In this document: one piece after another, positions 13,432 through 14,348 of the stretch
Layout: the number at the start of each line of letters is the position of its first letter
Numbering within the stretch: position 1 is the first letter of the stretch
From: JACMNW01 sp031402355
GTDB taxonomy: Bacteria; Pseudomonadota; Alphaproteobacteria; Rhodobacterales; Rhodobacteraceae
NCBI GenBank assembly: GCA_031402355.1
Contig: JANNSG010000168.1
Span: 1-14,348, forward strand
Length of the DNA: 14,348 nucleotides
Direction of reading: 5' to 3'
Position numbers and translations under genes: made by a program
The notes under the pieces: generated by a model
The model's input: only the letters and a program-made list of their open reading frames with translations
Database searches by the model: none
Told to the model about the DNA's origin: nothing

Positions 13432-13914
13432 CTACCGTTCAAACCGAAAATCCGCCGGATACCAGTGCTGGCCGTCAAAATCGGCTTTTCCGAGGTCTAT
13501 CCCCGCCGTGCGTAACGCCGCATAGCCCATAGTCAGATGGAAAAAGAAATTCGGCAACCCGAACAGATGCAGATATTCCGCGCCGGTTTGCTCCAAATCG
13601 GCAAATCCGGCGCGGTGGCTGATAATCCGCTCCTCCGCGCCTTCAAAATCGGCCGCTTTCATCGCCCCCAGATGCGCACGCGCCACCGCCATGCGGGGGG
13701 CAAGCGCCTGCGGCAGATCGGGAATTTCCAGCCCCGCCAGCGGATAAACTGTCCGCACGGCAAACCCCGCCGCAGTGGCAAAATGCTGGCCTACCTGAAA
13801 GCCATCCGCAATCTGCGCCACCATCCCCTCTACCCCCGCCTTTTCCACCATTCCAGCTACCTGTGACAGGTAATGCCGAAAGACCGGAACTGAGGCGGAA
13901 TAGAGTGGCGGCAT
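13432..13914 (-). CDS. DUF1993 family protein
   Basis: A 160-residue soluble, mainly helical protein matching the DUF1993 family, which resembles DinB-like four-helix bundles. Visible features are the N-terminal SVPVFRHYLSQVAGMVEKA, the middle PDLPQALAPRMAVARAHL, and the C-terminal LPNFFFHLTMGYAALRTAGIDLGKADFDG, which is the strongest family stretch. Conserved histidines (H44 and H126 among them) could bind a metal as in DinB-like proteins, but this is inference. The ATG overlaps the aspS stop as TGATG (13916-13912), and an AGGAGG lies inside the last aspS codons, so it is probably co-translated with aspartyl-tRNA synthetase. The function is unknown. Confidence 0.88.
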   Translation of the reverse strand: MPPLYSASVPVFRHYLSQVAGMVEKAGVEGMVAQIADGFQVGQHFATAAGFAVRTVYPLAGLEIPDLPQALAPRMAVARAHLGAMKAADFEGAEERIISHRAGFADLEQTGAEYLHLFGLPNFFFHLTMGYAALRTAGIDLGKADFDGQHWYPADFRFER

Positions 13915-14348
13915 CAGACCTCCTTAGGCACCACACGCAAGTGCAGATCGCGCAACTGCGCATTCAAAGGCTCTGACGGCGCGCCCATCAGCAAATCTTC
14001 GGCGCGTTGGTTCATCGGGAACATGATGACTTCGCGAATGTTCGCCTCATCGGCCAGCAGCATCACAATCCGGTCGATCCCGGCGGCACAACCCCCATGC
14101 GGCGGCGCGCCATATTTGAACGCCTTCACCATACCGCCAAAGCGCTTTTCCACTTCCGACGCGGGGTAGCCCGCAAGTTCGAACGCTTTGAACATGATCT
14201 CCGGCTTATGGTTACGGATGCCGCCTGAGATTAACTCATAGCCGTTACAGGCCAGATCATACTGATAGGCATAAACGGCAAGCGGATCACCGCTTAACGC
14301 CGCCATCCCGCCTTGGGGCATGGAAAACGGGTTGTGGCTGAAATCAAT
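13914..14348 (-). CDS. aspS: Aspartyl-tRNA synthetase, C-terminal part (runs off the window)
   Basis: The last 144 residues of a class II aminoacyl-tRNA synthetase; the gene continues beyond the right edge in an open frame. The stretch DFSHNPFSMPQ, then YDLACNGYELISGGIRNH, FKYGAPPHGGCAAGIDRIVML with the class II motif 3 arginine (GIDR), and NIREVIMFPMNQRAEDL are characteristic of bacterial AspRS. The enzyme charges tRNA-Asp in the cytoplasm. Whether it is the discriminating or the non-discriminating (Asp/Asn) form cannot be judged without the N-terminal part. It ends with VVPKEV, and its stop overlaps the DUF1993 start. Confidence 0.95.
   Translation of the reverse strand: MDFSHNPFSMPQGGMAALSGDPLAVYAYQYDLACNGYELISGGIRNHKPEIMFKAFELAGYPASEVEKRFGGMVKAFKYGAPPHGGCAAGIDRIVMLLADEANIREVIMFPMNQRAEDLLMGAPSEPLNAQLRDLHLRVVPKEV

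Overview
The window reads as chromosomal DNA of an alphaproteobacterium of the family Rhodobacteraceae (roseobacter group). This rests on high GC, on an N-terminal RimO extension of the kind I recall from that group, and on lineage-typical neighbours (methylmalonyl-CoA epimerase overlapping a DUF1467 gene, a tandem DUF1800/DUF1501 pair, a DUF1993 gene overlapping the end of aspS). The placement is from memory of protein families, not from a search. I see no rRNA, tRNA, CRISPR, IS element, phage gene or plasmid function. Coding density is high, with twenty protein genes (one partial) and no gene-free stretch above about 175 bases.

Left part (1-4035). rimO (ribosomal protein S12 methylthiotransferase) is followed by a convergent zinc-less quinone oxidoreductase-type dehydrogenase. 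A divergent intergenic region with a good promoter for the dehydrogenase leads into three rightward genes for cysteine-based redox or Fe-S proteins: an AhpD-like CxxC protein, a tandem CDGSH Fe-S protein and a DCC-family (DUF393) thiol oxidoreductase. Together they look like a small redox neighbourhood.

Middle part (4055-9884). Leftward genes encode diacylglycerol kinase (dgkA) and an M48 lipoprotein protease. A small unknown rightward gene has what looks like a leaderless promoter with a doubled palindrome. Next come a leftward YdcZ-type small transporter and a DUF167 protein, separated by two tandem hairpins. Rightward genes follow: a class II histone-deacetylase-like amidohydrolase and a YdjA-type nitroreductase. 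A strong inverted repeat separates these from the leftward mce-DUF1467 pair. A receiver-domain protein without a recognisable output domain then reads rightward.

Right part (9977-14348). All genes read leftward: aspS (3' end only) overlaps a DUF1993 gene; after a 120-bp gap, DUF1800 is translationally coupled to the Tat-signal DUF1501 gene; after a strong GC hairpin comes a RimJ/RimL-type GNAT acetyltransferase.

Most of the window is ordinary. The parts I would look at again are the DUF1800/DUF1501 pair, whose function is not established and in which only one partner carries an export signal; the hairpin that buries the GNAT ribosome-binding site; two apparent leaderless promoters; and several small symmetrical intergenic structures.
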